A stretch of 17,362 nucleotides of DNA from DALYLB01 sp046154695 (GTDB lineage Bacteria; Acidobacteriota; Blastocatellia; RBC074). The DNA is taken from assembly GCA_046154695.1 (NCBI GenBank), contig JBJXFI010000412.1:1-17362 (forward strand). Reading direction: 5' to 3'. The notes beneath the pieces were generated by a model that saw only the letters and a list, made by a program, of their open reading frames with translations, was not told the DNA's origin and did not search any database. This document shows positions 1-9,157 of the stretch, in pieces (within the stretch, counting starts at the first letter, position 1; each line of letters begins with the position of its first letter). A program made the translations under genes and the position numbers.

Positions 1-190
1 GCCGCGACCAGACATCCACGAACAGCAGCGGATGCCGCCATGCCCAGCGCGCAAAAAGAAAATGGAGCGGCCCGTCCTGCTGGCATGCGTCGTCGAAGAG
101 GAAGACCATCGCGAGTCCGAGCGCGGCGCAGAGAGCCAACGCGGGAAGTTGATAGTTGACGGCGGATAGTGGATATCTATCGGTCTTCAC
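1..190 (-). CDS. N-terminal part of a membrane protein, possibly a PMT/GT39-like glycosyltransferase (runs off the window)
   Basis: An open minus-strand frame runs from a GTG at 188-190 to the window edge (63 codons visible); an in-frame TAG lies eight codons upstream of that GTG. The product begins MKTDRYPLSAVNYQ and has a hydrophobic stretch at about residues 17-32 (LALCAALGLAMVFLF). This is followed by a 'DDACQQDGPLHFLFARW' segment and 'HPLLFVDVWSR'. A first transmembrane helix followed by an acidic/His loop resembles the start of integral-membrane mannosyltransferase-like proteins, but too little is present to be sure. No strong Shine-Dalgarno precedes the GTG. It lies 48 nt downstream of the ArsC-like gene on the same strand and may share its transcript. 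Seen: the frame and the hydrophobic helix. Inferred: the family. Confidence 0.5.
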   Translation of the reverse strand, partial: MKTDRYPLSAVNYQLPALALCAALGLAMVFLFDDACQQDGPLHFLFARWAWRHPLLFVDVWSR

Positions 191-238
191 GATAAGCGGG
201 GCGGTTTCACTCTACTGATTCAACTTGGAGTTCCGGTT

Positions 239-595
239 TCAGCCAAGCTGCTCGCTGATCGCCTCTTTATCGAAGTCGATGATGAGCTTTTTGCCGCTGC
301 GAAGAATGGGGCGGCGAAGCAGGTTGGGCTCGGCGATGATCAGGCCGATCAATTCGCTCCGTCCTGGGAGCGACGCGGCGAACCCGCGCTCCTTATAGAC
401 GGCGTGGCGCGTGTTCAGGAAAGGCGGAATCGGGTCATCGCCGAAGATGGCCTCGACCTCTTCGGCCGTGAGCGGTTTCTTTGCGTAATCGCGCTCAATC
501 AGCCGGTCGCCGGCGAGGTCGCGCAGGAAACTCCGCGCGTTGCGGCAGGTGGTTCAGGTGCTCTTGTACCAGAAATGAATGGGCGATTTCGCCAT
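239..595 (-). CDS. ArsC/Spx-like thioredoxin-fold protein with in-frame TGA at the active-site Cys: probable selenoprotein (U-x-x-C)
   Basis: Reading through the TGA at 554-556 gives 118 residues, the usual ArsC/Spx/YffB length. The start ATG (593-595) has a GAGGGG Shine-Dalgarno at 601-606 and lies 2 nt after the stop of the preceding gene, so translation is probably coupled. Residues 6-17 read IHFWYKST-U-TTC, so codon 14 (TGA) is at the position of the catalytic Cys of the family (Cys12 of E. coli ArsC), with Cys17 as resolving partner. Downstream family features are NTRHAVYKERG (61-71), IIAEPNLLRRPIL (86-98) with the family's Arg-Pro, and GKKLIIDFD (101-109). The frame ends at an ordinary TGA (239-241). 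Members of the family reduce arsenate or act as thiol/disulfide proteins in the cytoplasm; no ars genes are nearby, so the substrate is unknown. Alternatives are a nonsense-mutated pseudogene or a base error. Several neighbours stop at TGA, so recoding would have to be local. Confidence 0.78.
520..556 (-). promoter_or_regulatory. Recoded UGA codon with SECIS-like stem-loop
   Basis: On the minus strand the TGA is at 556-554. After a 14-nt gap, CGCGC (539-535) can pair with GCGCG (524-520), enclosing a 10-nt loop GGAGTTTCCT (534-525). Bacterial SECIS elements are stem-loops inside the coding region just 3' of the UGA, with a G among the first two apical-loop bases; here the loop starts with GG, 20 nt after the UGA. 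An inner GG/CC pairing with a bulged T would leave loop AGTTT, which also has a G in its first two bases. The pairing is seen; SelB binding is inferred. A short GC-rich stem can arise by chance in this GC-rich DNA. Confidence 0.5.
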
Positions 596-597
596 GC

Positions 598-1257
598 TCA
601 CCCCTCGGTTCTGCCCACGACGATCATGCCGATGACCAGCGGCCCGGCGGATGTCGCGAGCTTGATGTCGAGAATCACGTGCTCGTGCTCGTTCTGCGAG
701 ATTTGGGGCAGGTCTTTCTCGGAAACCGGGAGCGTCAGGCTCCAGGGCGACGGGTGGCCGGCCCCGGAGGCGGCGCGGCTCCACCGGATCAATTCGTCCG
801 TCTTGAGCTGCACGGCCGGATCCTTGTCCTCGGTCACCGGGCAGAGCAGAAAGAAATCCCGCGCGGGCGAGACGCCCAGGTGATTCCCGTCCTGCAAAAT
901 CAGCGCAAAACGCAGCGTGTAATATCCCGCCTTGACGCCCTGGCCGCGAAAATCGGAAGTGTTCGCCGGAAACCGGATCACCCCCATAAAGGTTCCTTCC
1001 GGAATCTGGCCGAAGCTCGCTCCCGCGACGTCGTTCTTCGCCGTCGGGATCAGCTTGCGAAACCAGATCTCGCAAACCGCCTTCCCCTTCGGGTCGAGAA
1101 CCCGCAGGCCCTTTTCATTAAGCGACTTCCGAACGCCTTCCACGACCGACGCCTCGGTCAGCGGTCCGAGCGCCTCAACCTTGTACTCCTCCGCAGACGT
1201 GGCCATGACGGGCACTGTTATGAAAAAAAACGCCAGCGCCAGTAACGATTGCTTCAT
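598..1257 (-). CDS. Secreted protein of unknown function
   Basis: The product is 219 aa. The N-terminus MKQSLLALAFFFITVPVMATSAEE is a clear Sec signal peptide with likely cleavage after about residue 19-22. The mature protein has no motif I can name. Its most distinctive part is the central 'FRGQGVKAGYYTLRFALILQDGNHLGVSPARDFFLLCP' region (about residues 103-139, described here by its key residues G-Y-Y-T-L-R, D-G-N-H-L-G and D-F-F-L-L-C-P). I associate this pattern with uncharacterised acidobacterial envelope proteins, without being able to assign a Pfam family. Two cysteines are present in the mature part (in KAVCEIW and LLCPV). The ATG follows an AGGAAGAGAG purine-rich site. The gene starts 29 nt after the DUF1326 gene stop and ends 2 nt before the start of the ArsC-like gene, so the three form a tight block. 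Confidence 0.75.
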   Translation of the reverse strand: MKQSLLALAFFFITVPVMATSAEEYKVEALGPLTEASVVEGVRKSLNEKGLRVLDPKGKAVCEIWFRKLIPTAKNDVAGASFGQIPEGTFMGVIRFPANTSDFRGQGVKAGYYTLRFALILQDGNHLGVSPARDFFLLCPVTEDKDPAVQLKTDELIRWSRAASGAGHPSPWSLTLPVSEKDLPQISQNEHEHVILDIKLATSAGPLVIGMIVVGRTEG

Positions 1258-1286
1258 GAATCTCTCTTCCTCTACACAGGAGGCGC

Positions 1287-1961
1287 TCAGCGGGCGAAGC
1301 TGCCGACGAAGGCGCTGCGTTTGCCGCGAAGCGTCCAGTTGACGCCGAGCCCCTTGCCGTTGAACTGGTCGAGCGAGGCGACCGCGGGCATCGAGTGCGC
1401 CGTGGCTGCGAGCGGCGGATAATAGGTCTGCTCGTTGCCGCAGATGTGATCCTTGGCGGTGATCGAGCGGGTGATGATGCTGGCCAGATCGCCGGCCTTC
1501 ATCGATCCGGCGCTCGGATGCTCGCCGTGGTATTCGACATTGAGGCTGATCGGCGCGGTCTCCGTCCGGACGATGTCCGCGACCAGCCCGTTCGACAGTT
1601 CCCGGGCCATTGCCGCAAGGGCCTCGCGCTGCTCGGGGCGCGCCTTTTCATCCACGATCAGAACGGTCTTCGCGTGATTGGACGCGGCATACGGGTCGCC
1701 GAGCGTCGCCTCGGATCTGACGATGCCGACGACGCCCAGCCCGTCGAGGTTGACGCCGTTCCATTCGCCCTTCGACACACGCCAGGCGAGAATCGCCTGA
1801 TCGCCCGCGAGATTGATCTCCGACATCGCGAAGCAGTGGCCGGTATAAACATCGGCGTTCCGCGATTCCAGATATTCTCCACGAATCTGCTGGGCATTGA
1901 CGATCGTCGCTAGCAGAAGAACGGCTCCACAGACAGACAGTACGGAAGTGAGTTTGCGCAT
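1287..1961 (-). CDS. DUF1326 domain-containing secreted protein
   Basis: The product is 224 aa with a signal peptide (MRKLTSVLSVCGAVLLLATIVNAQQ). The mature protein opens with IRGEYLESRNADVYTGHCFAMSE. This GEYLE-R-x-x-DVYTG-x-CF pattern, followed by 'GDQAILAWRVSKGEWNGVNLDGLGVVGIV' and 'ATLGDPYA', is characteristic of DUF1326 proteins, often found in Acidobacteriota and Proteobacteria; their function is unknown. A lone Cys (GHCF) and a second near the C-terminus (DHICGNEQ) could pair. The start ATG has a good Shine-Dalgarno (GAGGAG, 5-6 nt upstream). The upstream region holds a 27-bp palindromic repeat beginning about 18 nt before the start codon, so the promoter must lie within or beyond that element. 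It is probably the first gene of the block DUF1326 / secreted unknown / ArsC-like. Confidence 0.85.
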   Translation of the reverse strand: MRKLTSVLSVCGAVLLLATIVNAQQIRGEYLESRNADVYTGHCFAMSEINLAGDQAILAWRVSKGEWNGVNLDGLGVVGIVRSEATLGDPYAASNHAKTVLIVDEKARPEQREALAAMARELSNGLVADIVRTETAPISLNVEYHGEHPSAGSMKAGDLASIITRSITAKDHICGNEQTYYPPLAATAHSMPAVASLDQFNGKGLGVNWTLRGKRSAFVGSFAR

Positions 1962-1978
1962 AGGTACTCCTCATAAAA

Positions 1979-2126
1979 GGTGGCACAAGCTGTCCAGCTT
2001 GTGCCGCATCCATCAGATAATCTCAGAAAAAGACCGGGCCTCCAACGAGACCACTTCCGGCGCGCGCCCCGCCGCACTCTTCGCGCGCCCCTTCACACTG
2101 GCACAAGCTGGACAGCTTGTGCCACC
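1979..2126. repeat. REPIN/MITE-like element: two perfect 27-bp inverted copies of a palindrome around a 94-nt spacer
   Basis: The left arm (1979-2005) and right arm (2100-2126) are exact reverse complements over 27 nt. Each arm is itself a palindrome: GGCACAAGCTG and CAGCTTGTGCC flank a 2-nt centre, TC in the left copy (1993-1994) and GA in the right (2111-2112). The spacer (2006-2099) has no convincing ORF. No transposase and no obvious target duplication are seen. Two inverted palindromic units with a short spacer is the architecture of REPINs. It fills most of the gap between the DUF1326 start and the small Cys-rich gene. Confidence 0.8.
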
Positions 2127-2194
2127 ATGCTTTTCATTTTTTCAGGGCGTCGCGATGCGACATGAACGATTCCTCTGATATTGTTCGGACGCTT

Positions 2195-2428
2195 TCAGGC
2201 AAGCGGGGCTTCCTGGCAATGGCAGCGGCGCCCGGTCGAGGCGCAAAATTCGGGTTCGGCGAGCTTGCCGTCGGGGCCGAGCGGATTCTGCGTGTGCAGG
2301 CACCAGAAGGCCCCGGTGTTCGAATTCTGCACGGTGGGATCGTGCTCCGCCCAGATGAACATTCCCTTCCAGCGCAGGGAGCTGCAGAGATTCGGGCGAT
2401 TGGTGTCGTAGCGTTCAGCTTCAGTCAT
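2195..2428 (-). CDS. Small Cys-rich protein of unknown function downstream of the Mo-hydroxylase genes
   Basis: The product is 77 aa. The frame is open further upstream, but the ATG at 2426-2428 has a strong Shine-Dalgarno (GGAGGAAC) while the upstream alternative at 2497 has none I can see. The product has five cysteines, C15, C43, C62, C69 and C71 (NLCSSLRWKGMF, FWCLHTQN, EFCASTGRRCHC), with a C-H-C tail cluster and several aromatic residues. There is no signal peptide or membrane segment, so it would be cytoplasmic and could bind a metal or Fe-S cluster. It starts 66 nt after the FAD-subunit gene stop on the same strand and is probably the last gene of that operon. I do not recognise a named family. 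Confidence 0.65.
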   Translation of the reverse strand: MTEAERYDTNRPNLCSSLRWKGMFIWAEHDPTVQNSNTGAFWCLHTQNPLGPDGKLAEPEFCASTGRRCHCQEAPLA

Positions 2429-2493
2429 GAGTTCCTCCGGTTCGAGGAGCGGGCGCGGCGGCCGTGCCCGCTCTTCTCCTCTCACATCCTGTC

Positions 2494-5612
<3,119 letters not shown>

Positions 5613-5620
<8 letters not shown>

Positions 5621-6314
5621 TGCGCTTGCCTCCTCTCGTCATCGCGCCCGAAGCCTGGGCGATGGCGGCCTTCATGCCATGATAGGTTCCGCAGCGGCAG
5701 AGGTTGCCGCCGACGCCCATCTCGACCTGCTCGGGCGTCGGGGTCGGATGCTTGTCGAGCAGCGCCTTGCACGCCATCACGAACCCGGGCGTGCAGAATC
5801 CGCACTGCTGCGCGTCGTTGTCCCAGAACGCCTGCTGCACCGGATGCAGCCTGCCGTTCTGTTCCAGCCCCTCGACCGTTTGAACCGGACGCCCCTGCGC
5901 CTCGATCGCCAGCACGGTGCAGGAATAGACCGGCTTGCCGTCCATGATCACCGTGCAGGCCCCGCAGGTCGCCCGGTCGCAGACGCGTTTGGCCCCTGTC
6001 ACGTCCAGGTCGTTCCGCAGCGCGTCGAGCAGCGTCACCCGCGGCTCCACGCTCACCTGTTTCGCCGCGCCGTTGATCATCAACGTGACATTGGTCTTTT
6101 CCGGTCCCATGATCGCGACGTCCGCGTCGCCGACCTTCACAATCCGCTCGCCCCGGGCCACGATCGGAATCGTCAAGGCCACACTGGTGCCCTTCAGGAA
6201 ATTACGGCGTGAGACCCCGCCATTCGATTTGGCGTCATCATCCTGCGGATGCTTCGGCTGCATATGCTTCGGCTGCGGATGCTTCGGGTCGCGCCGGTCA
6301 TCGGAACTGCTCAT
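5613..6314 (-). CDS. Xanthine dehydrogenase family protein, [2Fe-2S] (small) subunit with Tat signal
   Basis: The product is 233 aa. The ATG at 6312-6314 was chosen because GGAGG sits 8 nt upstream; an ATG five codons earlier contains that GGAGG and lacks its own. A Tat signal is evident: SRRNFLK (35-41) followed by the hydrophobic stretch GTSVALTIPIV. The N-region before it is unusually long and has a repeated PKHPQ/PKHMQ segment (10-24). The ferredoxin-like domain has C112, C117, C120 and C132, and the helical domain has C171, C174, C206 and C208 (CGFC, CRC), the normal ligand sets of two [2Fe-2S] clusters. It carries electrons between the Mo and FAD subunits. The Tat signal on this subunit alone matches PaoA-type periplasmic oxidoreductases, so the complex is inferred to be periplasmic. 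No XdhC/PaoD-type maturation gene is in the window. Confidence 0.95.
6247..6291. repeat. Three 15-nt tandem repeats in the small-subunit N-region
   Basis: Copies lie at 6247-6261, 6262-6276 and 6277-6291; on the plus strand they share ATGCTTCGG. The second copy differs from the first at two bases and the third at a few bases at its end. They keep the frame and encode PKH(P/M)Q units ahead of the Tat motif, giving a short His/Pro/Lys-rich segment. Probably a recent in-frame tandem duplication. Confidence 0.7.
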
Positions 6315-6436
6315 TTCGCGTACCTCCATTTGAGTTGTAGAAAAGAGAGTCTGACTCGCGCCAGATAGAGCAGACGTGGTCGCAGATTGTCCGGTTACAG
6401 ATAGATTATTCGTTCTTTGGAAGATGCGGAATGGCC

Positions 6437-6466
6437 AGTATAGCAACCCGGGCCTCACGGTGACAA
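6437..6466 (-). promoter_or_regulatory. Predicted sigma70-type promoter for the Mo-hydroxylase operon
   Basis: On the minus strand TTGTCA (6466-6461), an 18-nt spacer and TATACT (6442-6437) form a good sigma70-like pair. Transcription would start near 6430, giving a leader of about 115 nt before the small-subunit ATG. The region lies between the S1C protease stop and the operon, as a promoter for the FeS-Mo-FAD genes should. Predicted from sequence only. Confidence 0.5.
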
Positions 6467-6515
6467 ATGAAAGGCCGGTAAAAATCGCGGAGCGTTTGGA
6501 AGACTTCTTTCCGCC

Positions 6516-7742
6516 CTACTTCCCCTTGGTGATGCGGACGGCGCGGATATTGCCGTTTCCGTCGGGGATGGCGATCAACTGCTTGCCGTTGAGGGCGCTG
6601 TTTTCGAGCTTGAGGGTTCCGTAATCGAGGATCTTCCGGCCGTCGAGGGTCCGTCGTTTGAATTTCTCGCCGAAGGTGCTCTTGAGATCGTCCTCGGACC
6701 AGGTGACGAGCAGCTCGACCCCGGTCAGCAGGCGGTCCGGCTTGCTGAAGGTGATGGAGAGGCCGCTGTAAAAGCTGAGATATTTGATGGTGTATTGCTC
6801 GGAATCCGGGGCTTCGGCGCTTTTGATGACCGCCGCCGTGCGCGTCAGATCCGCGACCTCGACGCTGGAGAAGAGGCCGATGCCGCCGACGAGCCGAAGC
6901 ATGAATGCGAGCGCCTGATCGGGGCGGAGAAACATGGGATCCTGAGGCGTCCGTCCGAGTTTGGCGCGGTTGGCGTTGGCGAGCATTCCGTCCAGGCCTT
7001 CCGTGGATTCGGGCGTATCGGTTGACTCGACGAGGCTCGGCGCGGCGGCGGCCTCGTCCCGGGCCGTTGGCGCGAGGCCGAGTTTCGCGAGCGTGGTTGT
7101 GATCTGGTCGCCGATCATCCCCCGCGCGTAATTGATCGGGACGGCGAAATTGATGTTCTGCCCGCTCTTGAAGAAATAGGTGACAATGCCGATGACTTCG
7201 CCGTTGGAATTGAAGAGCGCGCCTCCGCTCGATCCCTGGCTGATCGGCGCTGTGATCTGAAAGACACGATGGGTGTCGAGACGCCGGACGCCGCTGATGA
7301 CGCCGGTCGAAACCGAATTGGCGAGCCCCTCGGGGCTGCTGATCGCGACGGTCGACTCGCCGACCTCCGTCTTGTCGGAGTCCCCGAGATTGACCACGGG
7401 GAGACGAAATCCCTTGACCTTGAGGATGACGATGTCCTTGGCGTCATCGGATTCCACGACATCGGCCGTCTTGTAAACATCTCCGTTCGGCAGCTTGATG
7501 CGCGCCATCGCCGCGCCCCGCACGACGTGGAGGTTGCTGACGATCGCTCCGTTCGAGGTGACGATGAATCCGCTTCCCTGCCCGGTTACGCTCCCCCGAT
7601 CGTCGAGGGCTTCGATGATGACGACGGCCCGCGAGATCTCGCGGGCGATCTCTTTCGGCGTCTTGTTCTGCGCCTGGGCCGCGCTCCCCGCGAGCGGGCC
7701 GGCGATGATCAACATGCTGACGAGTCCAGTGATAAAACGCAT
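6516..7742 (-). CDS. Trypsin-like serine protease (S1C, HtrA/DegP-like) with unknown C-terminal domain, exported
   Basis: The product is 408 aa from the ATG at 7740-7742, chosen because it starts the signal peptide (MRFITGLVSMLIIAGPLAGSAAQAQ) and has GAGAG upstream; the ATG nine codons earlier has no ribosome site. The protease domain spans about residues 30-225 with the triad H72 (SNLHVVRG), D103 (DDAKDIVIL) and S172 (QGSSGGAL), all intact. GSGFIVTSNGAIVSN is typical of the S1C family. No PDZ domain is evident. Instead, after a low-complexity linker (about 235-255), there is a roughly 150-residue domain I do not recognise (ending FGEKFKRRTLDGRKILDYGTLKLENSALNGKQLI, by key residues). It is likely a periplasmic quality-control or processing protease. 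It appears to be transcribed alone. Confidence 0.88.
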   Translation of the reverse strand: MRFITGLVSMLIIAGPLAGSAAQAQNKTPKEIAREISRAVVIIEALDDRGSVTGQGSGFIVTSNGAIVSNLHVVRGAAMARIKLPNGDVYKTADVVESDDAKDIVILKVKGFRLPVVNLGDSDKTEVGESTVAISSPEGLANSVSTGVISGVRRLDTHRVFQITAPISQGSSGGALFNSNGEVIGIVTYFFKSGQNINFAVPINYARGMIGDQITTTLAKLGLAPTARDEAAAAPSLVESTDTPESTEGLDGMLANANRAKLGRTPQDPMFLRPDQALAFMLRLVGGIGLFSSVEVADLTRTAAVIKSAEAPDSEQYTIKYLSFYSGLSITFSKPDRLLTGVELLVTWSEDDLKSTFGEKFKRRTLDGRKILDYGTLKLENSALNGKQLIAIPDGNGNIRAVRITKGK

Positions 7743-7784
7743 TGAAGTCTCTCGTGTTACGGATTCCATTCAGGGGGTGCGGCG

Positions 7785-7815
7785 ATTATAGCCGATCCGA
7801 GAGGGGATTTCGCAA
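7785..7815 (-). promoter_or_regulatory. Predicted promoter for the S1C protease
   Basis: The minus strand carries a perfect -10 hexamer TATAAT (7790-7785) about 43 nt before the chosen ATG. TTGCGA (7815-7810) upstream is a 4/6 match to the -35 box at a long 19-nt spacing. The -10 is convincing, the -35 less so. Confidence 0.45.
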
Positions 7816-7832
7816 CCGCCCCCCTGGGACCG

Positions 7833-7855
7833 CCGAGCGCCAGCTCGGCGCTCGG
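7833..7855. repeat. Intergenic palindrome (9-bp arms, 5-nt loop)
   Basis: CCGAGCGCC (7833-7841) and GGCGCTCGG (7847-7855) are perfect inverted arms around AGCTC. It lies in the divergent gap between the protease and the DsbA-like gene, upstream of both. It has no T-tract, so it is not a canonical terminator. It resembles the other short palindromes of this window in layout but not in sequence; possibly a dispersed genomic repeat. Confidence 0.55.
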
Positions 7856-7990
7856 TACTGCCGCGCCGGGGGCTTTTCAGAATCCGGCATGCTGTATTAA
7901 GGTAAGGCCTGCTGCAGTCCGGCGGGGCCGACGCATCATCGAAGCCGCGCTCTCGAACTCACAAACGCGCATAAAAAAGGATCGATCCGG

Positions 7991-8638
7991 ATGAAACGTT
8001 CTCTTCCCTTCGTAATCATCGGAGCCGTGCTGCTGCTCGGGCTCGGCGCCGGCATGTGGATGTACCGCTCAGCGCAACCGCAATCAACGCCGGCCGTGGC
8101 GGCGCTCCCCGCCGAAAGCCCGTCCGCTTCCCCGGCCGCGCCGGCGGCCCGGGGCGTCATCACCATCGAGGAGTTCGGCGATTACCAGTGCCCGCCCTGC
8201 GGCGCCGTGCATCCCCTGCTGAAAACGATCAAGCGCGAGTTCGGTCCGCGGGTTCGCTTCTTTTTCTATCACCTGCCGCTGACGCAGGTGCATAAAAACG
8301 CGATGGACGCCGCGCACGCGGCCGTGGCCGCCGGACTGCAGGGGCGGTTCTGGGAGATGCACGACCTGCTTTACGCGAACCAGAAGACCTGGAGCGAGGC
8401 CGAGGACCTGCACCCCTATGCCCTCTCCCTCGCACGGCAGCTCAATCTCGACGTCACCCGATTCTCCCGCGATATGGACAGCCCCCAGGTGGACGAAACC
8501 GTGGCCGCGGATATGCGGCGCGCCGCCGCGCGCGGCGTCGATTCCACGCCCACCATCTTCATCGACGGCCAGATGGTCGAAAACGAAAAGCTCTCCCTGG
8601 AGAGCCTGCGAAAGGATCTTTTGCAACGGCTTCAGTAA
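7991..8638 (+). CDS. DsbA-family thiol:disulfide oxidoreductase, membrane-anchored
   Basis: The product is 215 aa. One N-terminal hydrophobic helix (residues 5-24) acts as anchor or uncleaved signal, followed by an Ala/Pro/Ser linker to about residue 53. The thioredoxin fold carries the redox motif C67-P-P-C70 (FGDYQCPPCGAVHP) and the cis-proline loop STPTIF with P187. The helical insertion lies between them (about 95-180). It is expected to oxidise or isomerise disulfides of exported proteins in the periplasm. Its gene faces the VKOR gene tail to tail and the two coding regions overlap by 7 nt; VKOR proteins reoxidise DsbA-like partners, so the two probably work together. The ATG is preceded by AGGA at a rather long spacing. 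The CPPC dipeptide differs from the CPHC of E. coli DsbA. Confidence 0.9.
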   Translation: MKRSLPFVIIGAVLLLGLGAGMWMYRSAQPQSTPAVAALPAESPSASPAAPAARGVITIEEFGDYQCPPCGAVHPLLKTIKREFGPRVRFFFYHLPLTQVHKNAMDAAHAAVAAGLQGRFWEMHDLLYANQKTWSEAEDLHPYALSLARQLNLDVTRFSRDMDSPQVDETVAADMRRAAARGVDSTPTIFIDGQMVENEKLSLESLRKDLLQRLQ

Positions 8639-9087
8639 CGGGAAGCGCCCTCCGTCTTTCGCCGGGCCGCGGCGACCAGCCCCGCGAGCGCCAGCGTCAT
8701 GGCCGCGGAGAGCAGGCAGTATTCGCAGAAGGCGCGCAGCTTGAAGGCCTGGATCGAGACGAGCCAGAGCGTCATCGCCACCATTGGGATGACCAGCAGC
8801 GCGAGCGCCGTCCGCGCCCACGCATACCCGAACGCCGCCAGCGTCGCCAGGCTGAAGGCCGCAAAGTAGGCGGCGACGCCGAAAGCGGCCGTGGGGATTC
8901 CCCCCAGCGCCGCGTACGCGCTGCTGAGCACGGCCGAACAGCCACTCGTGACCGTGCATCTCACGCTTCGTCCGCTGAGATGCTGCGCCGTCAGATAGAT
9001 CGAATCCCCCAGGCCGATCAATGCCGCCGCCATCGCCGCGACGTGCGGTATGGCCGAGTATCGTTGCGAAAAGGAAGGATTCGTCAT
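8632..9087 (-). CDS. Vitamin K epoxide reductase (VKOR) family membrane protein
   Basis: The product is 151 aa with four hydrophobic helices (about residues 13-35, 62-85, 90-112 and 124-143). VKOR hallmarks are present: the loop cysteine pair C44 and C50 (RCTVTSGCSAVLSSAYA) with a following Ser, and the active-site C121-E-Y-C124 (RAFCEYCLLSA) at the start of the last helix. Bacterial VKOR replaces DsbB, transferring electrons from DsbA-like proteins to quinone in the inner membrane. It is a stand-alone domain, not fused to a thioredoxin domain as in some bacteria; the partner is likely the adjacent DsbA-like protein. The stop at 8632-8634 lies inside the end of the DsbA-like gene on the other strand. 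No good Shine-Dalgarno precedes the ATG. Confidence 0.92.
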   Translation of the reverse strand: MTNPSFSQRYSAIPHVAAMAAALIGLGDSIYLTAQHLSGRSVRCTVTSGCSAVLSSAYAALGGIPTAAFGVAAYFAAFSLATLAAFGYAWARTALALLVIPMVAMTLWLVSIQAFKLRAFCEYCLLSAAMTLALAGLVAAARRKTEGASRY

Positions 9088-9098
9088 AAGAAATCGCT

Positions 9099-9115
9099 GT
9101 GGGGGCAGCCCCTAC
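9099..9115. repeat. Imperfect GC-rich palindrome
   Basis: GTGGGGGC (9099-9106) and GCCCCTAC (9108-9115) pair around a single A with one mismatch. It sits between the VKOR start and the GHL10 gene stop. It could help end transcription of the GHL10 gene, but there is no T-run. Possibly another dispersed palindrome. Confidence 0.35.
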
Positions 9116-9157
9116 CGCCCAACCAAAGGGGCAGCGCCCGGGCGGAGGCCTGCCTGC

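Noticed and set aside
554..595. Reading the ArsC-like gene as a simple truncated pseudogene
   Set aside because: It has a single stop only, exactly at the redox Cys codon; the rest of the frame, start signal and length are intact. Kept as an alternative, but less likely than selenocysteine.
2099..2150. Palindrome plus T-rich stretch read as an intrinsic terminator on the plus strand
   Set aside because: No plus-strand gene ends nearby, and the T-rich run is separated from the stem; the palindrome is better explained as one arm of the inverted repeat pair.
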